From Vespula vulgaris (taxonomy: Eukaryota > Arthropoda > Insecta > Hymenoptera > Vespidae): DNA of 64,000 nt. Location: contig NC_066595.1 in the NCBI RefSeq assembly GCF_905475345.1, forward strand, positions 4,489,501 to 4,553,500, in the 5' to 3' direction. Under the pieces are notes generated by a model, which did no database searches, was not told where the DNA came from, and saw only the letters and a list, made by a program, of their open reading frames with translations. A program made the position numbers and the translations under genes. Shown piece after piece: positions 1-9,404 of the stretch; the stretch's first letter is position 1; each line of letters opens with the position of its first letter.

Positions 1-114
1 AAAAACGTCGATACATTTCTAACAGCTTTGTCTCTCTCTCTCTCTTTCTCTTTCTCTCTCTATCTATCTATCTATCTATCGAAACAAAAAGTATATCGTA
101 GAGAAATAATTTAC

Positions 115-332
115 GTCTTTAGGATCCAATGGAAGATCACGCGATTGAACGACATGAACCAAATGGCTCCAGCAAGGCGACAAACCGGGCACTGTCTCGG
201 GCGTGACCTCTTTCATATCTTCCAAATCGAGAAACAGCGTGATAGGTCGAGGTTTATCAGGAAGTTGCAACCCTTTAACGCCTCTTTGATTTCTTTTCCC
301 TTTTTTTCTTGACTTTTTCTCGTCTTCTTCAA
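115..332 (-). CDS. ADGB: ADGB exon 7, last exon in the window
   Basis: After acceptor GTCTAG the exon encodes a basic, Lys-rich linker (EEDEKKSRKKGKRNQ), then LPDKPRPITLFLDLEDMK and PGLSPCWSHLVHVVQSRD. It ends in phase 0 at donor GTAAAT. A charged linker after the calpain-like part also occurs in vertebrate ADGB. Confidence 0.75.
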
Positions 333-2069
333 CTAGACAAAAAATATGGATATGTTTTGAAAGGGTGAATAATCGCGTTTGATCATTATTGAAAATTCTT
401 TTTTCTTTTTTTTTTCTTGTCTTTTCTTTTTATTTTTTTTATTTTTTTTTTATTTTTTTATTTTTTTAATAATAAGATCTATCAATCGAAATACCGTGCT
501 TCGAGACAACCATTTGTTTATCCTATAAAATTCGTTGATGATGATGAAAACAAAACCAACCAAGCGTTACGTTCTCCGAGTTAGTTCCTTCCTGCTTCCA
601 TTCGAAGTGTTCCGCATATTTCACTAAGAACTCCCACTTGTCTCGAGGAGAAAGATGAACGACATTCAAAGACAAACAGATCCATCCTGTCAAAACCAAA
701 TGGAATGTGTGAACAAAAAAATACATATACACATAAACACACATATATATATGTTCTTGTCGTAGTTTTTCTTTTACAAAAAAAAAAGATGAATATTTTT
801 TATTTAGCTAAAGATTAAATGGAGACAACAAAAAAAGCGTTGTTAACGAAATACGATTATTTGTATACAATTATATGTAGATTTTAATTTTATTAAAAAA
901 TTTTTAATCTTATTAAAAAAACGAATTAAAGAACCTTGACGTTCTATATTATTTATTATATTATATATTTAAAAATATTAATTACAAATCAAATGTTTCT
1001 TTTTTACGTACCAGTGAAACAAGAAACCGGATTAAAATCCACGATTTCTCTTCGGTGAGACCATGTTAATGATGCGATTTTCAATAAAGCTTTTGCCAAA
1101 AGTAGAGGCCATAATTCAAAACCATTACCTGTAGTCGGTAAAAGAGGATTACCGTCTTTATCGACGGGTATAAAATCATCTACTACTATTCGACGCCAGC
1201 ATCCAAGAAAGTAAAGACGTACGATATATTTTCCTAATGAAATATTATATCTGTTATAAGTTATAAATAATAATCAGATAGAGTAAATGTTTGCAATTGG
1301 TATTTACCATTTGGATTAAAAATAGGTCGATGAGACACACCATGGCCAGCTTTGTTATTCGAATACACGTGCATCCAACCCTGCCATTTTTCTTTTCGCC
1401 CATTCCAAATAAAATTATTCGATTCCCCGCTCACTTCTAAACCATTTTGCCCACAGTATTGAAGATTAATCAAGCTCGAAATAAACCATCTGATAAACTA
1501 AATTATATTCGTATTTATCATTAAACTCGATTGTAAAAATGGTGTAACCATTTTGAAAAACATTTTTTTTCCATATTTTTTTGTTTATAAAAAGTCGATA
1601 AATTTCAACCTACTTCACTGTGCAACAGATGTTTATTCCTTTTTATTAAGTCAGGATATTCTTTAGTAATTGTATAAACAGTTAACGGTTCCTAAAGTTA
1701 TACATATTTGTTGTAAATTTAAAAATGTTAATTATCATTCGATAATTTAATATACCGTTAAATCCTTTAAAAAATGTGGACGAATCCACTCATATGGTTC
1801 CAAAGATAGAGGCATCGGAGTTAATTCCGTATCGAGAAATAATCCATCCTCTCCATCTAAATTATTAATTAATTAATTTAATCATGACATTCTATTTTAA
1901 TAAACTAATAGGTTAGAAATATATTATAATGATTACTTTGTGGTATAGACCATTTTTCGTTATTTAATTCCGTGTCTTTCCACTCTGTCCAAGGTATAAT
2001 ACTATTTTCGTTGAAATTATCCTTGAAATCCGTATCTGTCAACTTTTTTGATTTTACCGAAGTATCCAT
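115..2069 (-). CDS. ADGB: Androglobin orthologue, N-terminal calpain-like part (partial, 7 exons)
   Basis: The model joins minus-strand exons 2069-1937, 1856-1756, 1691-1614, 1497-1308, 1233-1012, 686-561 and 332-115, giving 356 codons in one frame before the gene leaves the window. Androglobin is a large chimeric protein with a calpain-like domain, a permuted globin and an IQ motif, linked to cilia and sperm flagella. The match rests on the N-terminal PWTEWKDTELNNEKW, on LYFLGCWRRIVVDDFIPV followed by NGFELWPLLLAKAL (about residues 173-216), and on a TGW turn at about 241-243; all have clear counterparts in vertebrate ADGB in the same order. No QGxxGDCW-type catalytic cysteine motif is seen before the calpain-like part, so peptidase activity is doubtful. 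The start ATG is chosen because it opens the conserved N-terminus. It lies downstream of pins on the same strand. The donor at 561 is the least certain border: the stronger donor at 571 would throw exon 7 out of frame. Confidence 0.85.
561..686 (-). CDS. ADGB: ADGB exon 6
   Basis: Acceptor TTGACAG; encodes WICLSLNVVHLSPRDKWEFL and a Glu-rich end. Two donors are possible: GTAACG (exon end 571, phase 0) or GTTGGT (exon end 561, phase 1). Only the second keeps exon 7 open, so 561 is preferred. Confidence 0.7.
1012..1233 (-). CDS. ADGB: ADGB exon 5, core of the calpain-like domain
   Basis: Encodes GKYIVRLYFLGCWRR, IVVDDFIPVDKDGNPLLPTT and NGFELWPLLLAKAL. This is the most conserved segment and the strongest evidence for the family; calpains have the same order, W..VVIDDRLP then NEFWSALLEKAY. 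It ends in phase 1 at donor GTACGT. Confidence 0.9.
1308..1497 (-). CDS. ADGB: ADGB exon 4
   Basis: Encodes FIRWFISSLINLQYCGQNG, then a Trp-rich stretch (WQGWMHVYS) and SHRPIFNPNG, aligning with the PWEHIYSLCK to PLYNVYGK part of vertebrate ADGB. It ends in phase 1 at donor GTAAAT. Confidence 0.85.
1614..1691 (-). CDS. ADGB: ADGB exon 3
   Basis: Acceptor TTTAG, then EPLTVYTITKEYPDLIKR and NKHLLHSE. It ends in phase 0 at donor GTAGGT. The HLLHSE end joins FIRWFISSL of exon 4, matching HLLCSELMRWIISE of the vertebrate protein across the splice. Confidence 0.8.
1756..1856 (-). CDS. ADGB: ADGB exon 2
   Basis: Acceptor TTTAG at 1858-1857; the exon encodes EDGLFLDTELTPMPLSLEP and YEWIRPHFLKDLT. 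It ends in phase 0 at donor GTATAT. Confidence 0.8.
1937..2069 (-). CDS. ADGB: ADGB exon 1 with start codon
   Basis: It begins ATGGATACTTC and encodes a short basic stretch followed by PWTEWKDTELNNEKW, which resembles the WPEWSEADINSEKW region of vertebrate androglobin. It ends in CAAA with donor GTAATC, phase 1. Confidence 0.8.
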
Positions 2070-4413
2070 TTGTGTTTAATTAACTGTGTATATCTATATG
2101 TATATACAATACAATAATCATGCATTGCATTTGTTTTTCGTAGACTCATCATACTCAATTTTATCATTTTTTATGAACATCTACAGGATGAACAATTTAA
2201 ATAAAAACACTTAAATATTCCAAAAACAACACATTTTTGAAAAAAAAGTTTGAAATAAAAGCTGTTTGATTCGATATTCGATCTTGTTCGATATCATTCG
2301 ATCCTGTTCGATTCTATTCGATACTATGCAATCGAATATCCGATCCTAATCTGACTTTCCATTTCAAATTCTGTTATCGAAATTATATTAAATATTCTAA
2401 AAAGTAGAATTTTTTTTTTTTTAAGTAAAATAAAATATTTCAAGAATTATAAGTTTCTATATAAAAAAATTAAGTTGACTTAAAAACATTGATCGAATTA
2501 AAAATAAATAATGTTTCTTTCAGAAAATCAAATAACTTTGATATCAAACACTTTTCTAAAAATATGTTTTCGAGATATTTCAGTGTCTCAATTTAAAAAA
2601 CTTATTCTATATTTACATACACACACACATATATATATATATACATATATAAAACTTCGCATTTGAAAAATGTATATCTTTATTATTCATTCAATTTGTT
2701 ATACACGTCTATATTTGTAAGACAGTGGAATGTATGTATATATCTACACTGTAGAATGAGAAATTCGAATTTCGTTATTAAAGAAAATCTATAAAAAAAT
2801 TCTACATTAACGTAATCGTAGAATTGTTAGTACCTAATATTTACTATCGCAATTTCTTGTGCGATAATAAGAATAAAGATTGATTAGCAAAATAATAAGA
2901 ATTATTACAAGAGTAATAAAAAATTTTACAAAAAATAATTATTATTATATTAATATTAATATTAATATTATTATTTCTATTATTATTCTTATTCTTCTTC
3001 TTATTATTATATCAATATTATTCGCTTATTTTACTAACTTAATGATTGTTAATTATTGTTAACTGAACTAAAGAGAGATATTAATGATCAAATGACCATC
3101 TTCTTAACGAAAACTACATAGCTATCATTAAGTAGCAATGTTTCCCTGTCATTGAATCACCATTATATCAAATTAAGTTTACATATATGCGAAATATATG
3201 TTTCAAATTACGATCTATCCTGTCATTCGTATATAAAGAGTTTTTTTAAAATCTTAAAACTATACATATGTATATAGATATAGTAACAGTTAATTCATAA
3301 TAAACATTCTAAGCAATTCATTGCTCAAATTAGATAGAACTTTTCTATATGAAATGTATTTCTTACTTTGTCTCTCTCGCAAAAATTTTAACTTTACGTA
3401 TATGATTATTTAACTATGAAAATAATGATTATTAGATCTTGTAGAATTATTCTAAACAGAGTTTACCAAAATATATATCTTTAAACGATATACGATACAT
3501 TCAAGTTCACATATTCGGAATCTTTGTTCGAATAATAGCATCTTTGTAACAACAGAAGACTACGAACGGTAGCAGTAAAAGCGTATAATTAGATGCAGAA
3601 AAATGTATAATGTCTGAATAACAGGATTTTGTTATCTCCTACAACACGTGTACATATATATATATATATATTTAAGCGCGATCAAACATTATAACACTTA
3701 AGTTATTTTATAAAACGCTTGAACCGTTTGAAAATTTCAAGCGCTAGACCATCGGTTAGGACCATAAAATGATAGATTTCTTTAATGAATTACTATCTAA
3801 TATGTATATCCATGTAAATCATGCAGTCAAACGTAATGTAAGCTTGATAAAAAAATATTAATTATCTCCTTGATCAAAATTGTCCTATTGGAATTCCTGA
3901 TGTAGTAGTCTTTATTCATACGTGTCCTGTGTGTAAAATTGCTTTTTCTTTTCCTTTTATTTATTTATTTATTTATTTTTTTTTTTTTTACCAAAAAATG
4001 CATTTCTATTATACTTTAATAGCAAGAACCAGCTTGCTCTATAGCAGCGAGGCAAAAGAATTTAAAAAATACATTAGGTCGAAATATGATAATTTTTCAA
4101 TATTTTATCAATTCTGGTCATTTTAAAAAATCCAATTCATTTCGATAAATTTGAAAATGAACGATCCGTTTTGTTTTGCAATGTATCGAAAAATCTTTAG
4201 GAGCTTATTTTAAGAATGGTGCCTTAGTTGTTGTTCCGTTTACTTTATCTTACTTTTTCACATTATTTTGGCACAAATTTTATTCACGATACTTCTTATA
4301 GTTCGAATAAAATTATTTCTTTTAAAGAAATAAAATATTCTTAAGCATTGAATTCGAAGTGAACGTATAAAAACAATTCACGAGTCAACTATTTAAGACT
4401 CTATTTGTGTATA
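2070..4413. other. Intergenic, ADGB upstream region
   Basis: AT-rich DNA between ADGB and the pins side, with no supportable ORF. It holds the 10-bp TTCGAT array (2270-2326), short (TA)n runs near 2630 and 3655, and a (TTA)-like block near 2940-3010. A TTTATT at 4279-4284 reads AATAAA on the minus strand and could be a poly(A) signal for the small ORF or for pins. Confidence 0.6.
2270..2326. repeat. 10-bp periodic TTCGAT array upstream of ADGB
   Basis: TTCGAT occurs at 2270, 2277, 2287, 2297, 2307 and 2317. The last five are exactly 10 bp apart with variable 4-bp spacers. The array lies about 200 bp upstream of the ADGB start codon, so it could be a decayed minisatellite or a row of binding sites on one helix face. 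Confidence 0.7.
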
Positions 4414-4509
4414 TTATTTAAATATTTTAAGTATATCTACCTCACACTCAAAAGATTGACATCCTTTGGCATAGATACAGTTTTCTAAATGTATTGTTTG
4501 CTCAACTAA

Positions 4510-5056
4510 TCATCTGTGCTCCAGTATTGGCAGTGCTTGAGAAATTTTTAGGCATTTTTTAAAGCAATACCTTAACACATGATTCCTAATTTCTAATATA
4601 ATTAATCGTGTTAGATTGCTAGATTTAAGAAATTATCTATTGATAATATATGCGTTTGATATAATGTAAACAACTCCAAATTATTTCTACAAATAATTCA
4701 AACTTGTTAGTATTAAATTTGGCACCATATGCTAAGCTCTCTGGCGTATAGGAAATTGATAACTCTTCGATAAAACGTAATATATAAATGTAAGTAAAAT
4801 TATTGCATATTAATATGATAAAATTGATACGATGAATAAAGGATCTGGTATCAGTGGACGGTGTGTTAAATCTCGCCATTTTCAAATCAAACATGATCAG
4901 AAACCTATATGTTTGTATGGAGAAAAAAAAAATTAAAAAAATATTGAATATAATATATAAATCAAAATAAATCTCCATATATATTAGAGATCTAATTTCT
5001 CCTGTATAGCAGAAACTTTGAACGAAGTTAGGAGATTATAGTGTTAACCTTCGCAT
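4510..5056 (-). CDS. Candidate small unrecognised gene, 4 exons, 72 aa (104 if TGA is read)
   Basis: Exons 5056-5049, 4904-4831, 4764-4704 and 4585-4510 join with matching phases (8+74+61+76 = 219 nt). Introns are 144, 66 and 118 nt; the first has a strong polypyrimidine tract. The product contains MARFNTPSTDTRSFIH, SISYTPESLAYGAKFN and HVLRYCFKKCLKISQALPI, a composition richer in H, P, Q, R and C than AT-rich noncoding DNA normally gives. The frame stops at TGA (4512-4510), but the same frame then runs on for 31 codons (LENCIYAKGCQSFECEV within it) to TAA at 4416-4414. An in-frame TGA lies upstream of the ATG. I recognise no family. Its start is 49 nt past the pins stop, so it may sit on the pins transcript. 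It may equally be a decayed gene or a chance splice-compatible ORF. Confidence 0.35.
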
Positions 5057-5105
5057 TACTGCTTGAAATCGTCAATTCCTATTATTACAAAATTTCCGTA
5101 TGCGT

Positions 5106-5309
5106 TTAACATATTTTTCCAGGTCCGGATGCACGTTGATCTTCCATTCGTCCAGCTTGAAGTCTTTGGATCAAAGCAAATAAATCCTCTTCTGGTACTG
5201 TAGAACCAGAATGAGTATTTCCATTAGATCTTGGATTTCTTTCTTCTTCTGCATCTTGTAACGAAGCTGCAGCTGGTAATGGACTACGTTGATCTTCTAA
5301 CCGTGAGCC
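5106..5309 (-). CDS. pins: pins exon 8, rest of GoLoco 3, GoLoco 4 and stop
   Basis: Starts GSRLEDQRSPLP, then an acidic Ser/Asn linker, GoLoco 4 (LFALIQRLQAGRMEDQRA) and a very short tail SGPGKIC before TAA at 5108-5106. Confidence 0.96.
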   Translation of the reverse strand, partial: GSRLEDQRSPLPAAASLQDAEEERNPRSNGNTHSGSTVPEEDLFALIQRLQAGRMEDQRASGPGKIC

Positions 5310-7860
5310 CTAATATTATTGTAAAATTACTTTGAGAAAATATATGTTGACGTTTTAGCATGTATCTTAAAAATTAAACGAATTCACGAATAAATTTTAT
5401 ACGATATAACATACCTGACATCTTACAAGCATTTCAATAAACGAATCATCAGCATCTGCATGTGCTTGAGCAGATGATTTAGCTTGATCGTTTCCATTAG
5501 TATTTAAACCTGGCAAGAAAGGTAAAGTAACACGTTGTTCGTCCATTCTTTTACTTTGCATTCCAGCAATTAATTCCATCAAATCTTCTCCGTCTCTGAA
5601 CGCGGAATGAAAGAAAATATATATCAAGCAAAAAAAAAAATATATATATATATGTATATACAATATGTAACACGATGTAATATTGAAATTATTCATACTT
5701 GTCATTTTCAGGGGAAATACTTCTAACTTTTGCATTACGATTTACATGAAGAGCGCAACGTTGATCGTCCATCCTACCAGATTGAAAACGAGATAAAAGA
5801 TCAAAGAAATTATCTTCTTCTTTTTGCATTAATTGTGCGGTAGCGCTACTAGCAACATCTGGCAATGGTTCTATAGGCTCCTTTTGTTTTCCATCGGGCG
5901 TAAGCTAAAGAAATATATTGCGTAAGTCTTCATTCATATGTGTTACATTAATAGTATCATAATAAATGTATTATAATTTTTTTTATTTATTAATAATTTT
6001 AACCTTAATAAGATCTAAATTATCCATGCTCTGACGACGAAGTCTATATCTGCCAGGAGAAGAATTATTATAATTTGATGCTGCATTCATAGTAAGTTTA
6101 TGCATTTGATTTTCTTTATTGTGTTCTTGTCCTTTTCCTAATCCCAAAATTTTTTGTAGATCGTCAACATTCATTTGTGCAGTAGCCTGTCCCATTGGAT
6201 CCTCCAATTCTTTCGAAATACTCAAATGTAAATTTGCATAATGAAGTGCTTTTTCATGATTGCCCATAGCAGCATAAGCATTGCCTAATGACCAACACGC
6301 ACGTCCTTCGCCTACACGATCCTTTAATTGTTGAGCAATTCCAAGGTGCCATAAATGATATTCTATAGCAGCTGGATAATCACGAAGAAGCGTATATGTA
6401 TTGCCTAGGGAGTAACAAGCCTGTGCTTCTACTTCCCTATCACCTAACTCTTGTGCAAGAACCAAAGTTCTCCTATAAGAAGTATAAATAATTATTTTTA
6501 TTTATATTATCTTAATATTGCTGATATAATAATATTTTTAATAAATAGAATATGTACTTATAGTGCTGAGCAGCCTTTTCAAATTCTCCAAGAAATATAT
6601 GCGAATTTCCTAAATTACTGTTTGCCCTTCTTTCTGCTGCTTTGTCACCAAATTCCTTAGCAATTTTTAATCGTTCATTGTGATAATATATAGCCTGCTG
6701 AAAATCTCCCAAAAGGTAGAACGTATTACCTAAATTACCACAAGCTCTACCTTGTGCGGCAGAATCTTCCAACTCTCTCATAAGTTCTAAATTTTCCCTA
6801 TTCGTGTTCACAATTTTTTAATATAGGTTTCAAAGATTTTTTAGTTAATTTTAACTTATGTAAAATATTCTTACTCATAATATCGCACAGCTTCCTGTAA
6901 ACACTGTCTAATATCTTCAGAAAATTCTCCAGGATCGTGTTGTCCTACTCTTCCTGCTTGCTTTCCTTTTGCATGATATACATTTCCCAAGTTATATAAA
7001 GCTCTGCCTTCACTAAGCTATGTATATACATATATATATATGTACAATAATTATATATTCTATTTAATACTCTAATCACAATTATTACATTATAAATAAC
7101 GTTTTAGTTCCTACCTTATCACCAATTTCTCTCGATATCTCTAAATGTCTTTTACAACATAACATAGCTTCATCAAATTTTCCCATGACTTTTAACGTAT
7201 TTCCTAAATTACCGCTTGACTTTGCCTCTCCTAATTTATCTCCCATATTTCTCGCAAGTGTTAAGTCCAATTTATGATATTGCATTGCCTTTACATAATC
7301 TCCAAGATAAAAATACGCATTGCCTAGCTGGCTATAAATTGCACTCAGTATTCTTAGATCATCTGTTCCTGCTTGAATAGCAGCTTGAAAAAATGCAACA
7401 CCTGATTTGCAGTCTCCTGCCTTACAGAGACGTTCTCCTTCGAGTGCCAACTCAAGGCACATATTCCACCTTTCATTGTTCTAACAAATAACAATCAATA
7501 ATTAAACGCTGATCTATATAAACTCAACGCAAATTAATAACCTATATAACGTTATGCTAGTAATATGCGAGACATTAAAGTAAATTAATTAGCTTAATTA
7601 AATTAAATATGGACATGGTTGACCTTTCATAAACTATAATTCGAATAATAAATATATTCAATTTTATTATAAAATGAAAAGGTTATGTAAGACAAAATTG
7701 AAAGATCCCTTATATTAATTTATACACGACAATATAATCGTAAAAATTAAGCTGAGAAAAGTATTAAACATGAGTCATAGTATGAACAATCCTTTTATTA
7801 ACACGTTTTACTTACTTGTCCTTCCGATGATAAATTTTCGGCACTAGCACTGAGCGACAT
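5106..7860 (-). CDS. pins: Partner of inscuteable / LGN-type G-protein signalling modulator, complete
   Basis: Eight coding exons (7860-7816, 7480-7115, 7017-6875, 6797-6558, 6472-6004, 5904-5699, 5595-5415, 5309-5106) give 617 aa. Pins links cortical G-alpha-i to Mud/NuMA and dynein and orients the spindle in asymmetric division. Residues about 20-390 form a TPR array with repeated LGN, GDxxxE and AxxYxxxxL signatures, such as CYSLGNTYTLL and CWSLGNAYAAMGNHEKAL. The linker has RRQSM with Ser413, equivalent to the Aurora-A/aPKC site of Pins and LGN. Four GoLoco motifs follow, each with a DQR or EQR core: about 454-471, 494-512, 542-559 and 593-610. Mammalian LGN and AGS3 have four; Drosophila Pins is described with three. 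The start ATG gives MSLSASAENLSSEGQ, joined in frame to the TPRs. It is divergent from AKAP17A. Confidence 0.97.
5415..5595 (-). CDS. pins: pins exon 7, GoLoco 2 and first half of GoLoco 3
   Basis: Holds LMELIAGMQSKRMDEQRV, then FLPGL as in LGN, and DDSFIEMLVRCQ, the first half of GoLoco 3. The intron splits the third motif exactly before GSRLEDQR. Confidence 0.96.
5699..5904 (-). CDS. pins: pins exon 6, GoLoco 1
   Basis: Starts LTPDGKQKEP, as LGN continues with LTPEK, and holds GoLoco 1, FFDLLSRFQSGRMDDQRC. It ends in phase 2 at donor GTATGA. Confidence 0.96.
6004..6472 (-). CDS. pins: pins exon 5, last TPRs and linker phosphosite
   Basis: Encodes RTLVLAQELGDREVEAQ, further TPRs, and the linker RLRRQSMDNLDLIK. 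RRQS(413) corresponds to the phosphorylated linker serine that recruits Dlg in Drosophila Pins. It ends in phase 0 at donor GTTAAA. Confidence 0.97.
6558..6797 (-). CDS. pins: pins exon 4, central TPRs
   Basis: Encodes ENLELMRELEDSAAQGRACG and RLKIAKEFGDKAAERRANSN, nearly the same as LGN. It ends in phase 2 at donor GTACAT. Confidence 0.97.
6875..7017 (-). CDS. pins: pins exon 3
   Basis: Encodes LSEGRALYNLGNVYHAKGKQ, then a PGEFSEDIRQCLQEAVRYYE segment. This matches the loop-containing TPR of LGN (YHAKGK then a PGEF-like insert). It ends in phase 2 at donor GTAAGA. Confidence 0.97.
7115..7480 (-). CDS. pins: pins exon 2, first TPRs
   Basis: Acceptor GTTAG; encodes WNMCLELALEGERLCKAGD and the first TPR helices, including QLGNAYFYLGDYVKAM. 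It ends in GDK at donor GTAGGA, phase 0. Confidence 0.97.
7816..7860 (-). CDS. pins: pins exon 1 with start codon
   Basis: Encodes MSLSASAENLSSEGQ and ends in phase 0 at a consensus donor GTAAGT. It is the only ATG that joins the TPR exons in frame with a clean acceptor. Confidence 0.9.
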
Positions 7861-7965
7861 CGCGTCTCTATTCCAACTGATATTTCTAAATAATATCCTT
7901 AATAATATTCTTGTAAATAATACTCTCTATTATTATGAACGGGCAACAAATAAGGTGGGTCTTAC

Positions 7966-7997
<32 letters not shown>

Positions 7998-9232
7998 GGC
8001 ACGTTTTTGTAAATACTATTGTCGTAACTCACAACTTTCAACGTATATCATGATTGTTATATCGAGGATTTAATTATCAATCCATTTCCATTAATTTAAT
8101 TACGTCACTTTTTATTACTTGTATACATAGGAAGTTCTACAACCTTTCCCCTTTCAGAATGCAACTCAAAGCAACTTATCTATAGTGAAGTGAGCGTCTA
8201 ACGTCAGTGGTTCTCAAACGAAAAGCTCGCAACATCGAATTGTAAATGTTACTACGCAATTTTGATTTATTATATAAATCCTCCTTTCTAATGTTACCTT
8301 TATATAAATAACAAATTATAAATCAAATTGGCAAATTAAATATAATTATATAAATCATGTTATATTCTTTTGCATGATATTCTCAAAAGCAACGTCGAAA
8401 AAAAATAATTTACGATCAACTATGAAAGTTTGAGTATCGCTAATCCGAACAAATGGCGCTTAGTTTAATCATTTTATACGACATATGCGTCAATGAAAAA
8501 AGACACATTGTTATCGCGCGTATTAGAGAGAGATAGGAATACTTCAAAATAATCAATTTTTTTCGATCGTTGCTTTCGCAAAAGTTTCTAAAAATATCTC
8601 TCTCACATATTTATAATAAAACTTTAAACGTTCAATATCGAAATATTTTATTGTTTATTCTTCGCGTTTTAACGTTATCACGAAAAATTTATTATATATT
8701 GTAACAAATATGAGATGAGTTTTCATTCGTCGAGTAAAATACATTGAGACGATATTTCCGTAAAAACCCATCGTTAATTCGTTATCGGTTTACCAATCGG
8801 ATAAGCTTTTTAATATAGGTTAAAAATGCTCATATATTGTCACATAGAAATATATGCATTAGGGTATATATATATATATATGTATATATCTTTTGTGACT
8901 CGATCTAGTATTGACGGGAAAGCTAGTGTGGAATAGAGTTAGAATGTGTTATCGCAAGGTGTTACCCACGATCTTATAAATTCTATAATGGTGTTATGAA
9001 TTGGCATTTATGTGTTATGTTCCAAAGAAAATTCGTAGTAAAGTGGAATACAAAACGGAATTCCTCTTGAAGATTTACTGCGGATCTTTCGAGCTGAAAT
9101 GCAACCTCTCTACTGAATATTTTTCACCTTACTGGCCATTTCTTGTCGTAAGCTATATAAATTAAATATTAATTTCAGCATTTTCGTAATTATCGCACAT
9201 TTTATCATACGGAAGAATTTTTGAGATAGATA
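7861..9232. promoter_or_regulatory. Divergent pins / AKAP17A intergenic region
   Basis: This 1.37 kb stretch separates two start codons that point away from each other, so it must hold both promoters and 5' UTRs. It is AT-rich with (TA)n runs near 7968-7996 and 8868-8888. No TATA box or initiator could be assigned with confidence. Confidence 0.5.
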
Positions 9233-9404
9233 ATGAGCGACAATAAGAAGGTAGGTGAAAATTCCAGTAGTGAGGTTGTTAATCAATTTCGAAGCTGTAG
9301 GGATGTGAGCGATATTGTACCACTATACACACCACGTGCGCTTTATCTAAAACCACTTGCAAAAGTAAATGTGTCTGTTAATCTTCCCCAACTGAAGACA
9401 CCAG
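9233..9404 (+). CDS. AKAP17A: AKAP17A exon 1 with start codon
   Basis: Starts MSDNKKVGENSSSEVV and contains YTPRALYLKPLAKVNVSVNL. Donor GTAAAA follows CCAG, phase 1. Confidence 0.92.

Noticed and set aside
571..686. Stronger donor (GTAACG) ending ADGB exon 6 at 571
   Set aside because: It would put the next exon in a frame with a stop after about 50 codons; the donor at 560 keeps the conserved-looking frame.
4510..4512. Selenocysteine reading of the TGA in the small ORF
   Set aside because: No SECIS-like element was recognised downstream, and many Hymenoptera have lost selenoproteins; readthrough, error or decay are simpler explanations.
4414..4585. Loose resemblance of the small ORF's C-terminal helices to a KIX-type domain
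   Set aside because: Only scattered hydrophobic and basic positions agree; too weak to name a family without a profile search.
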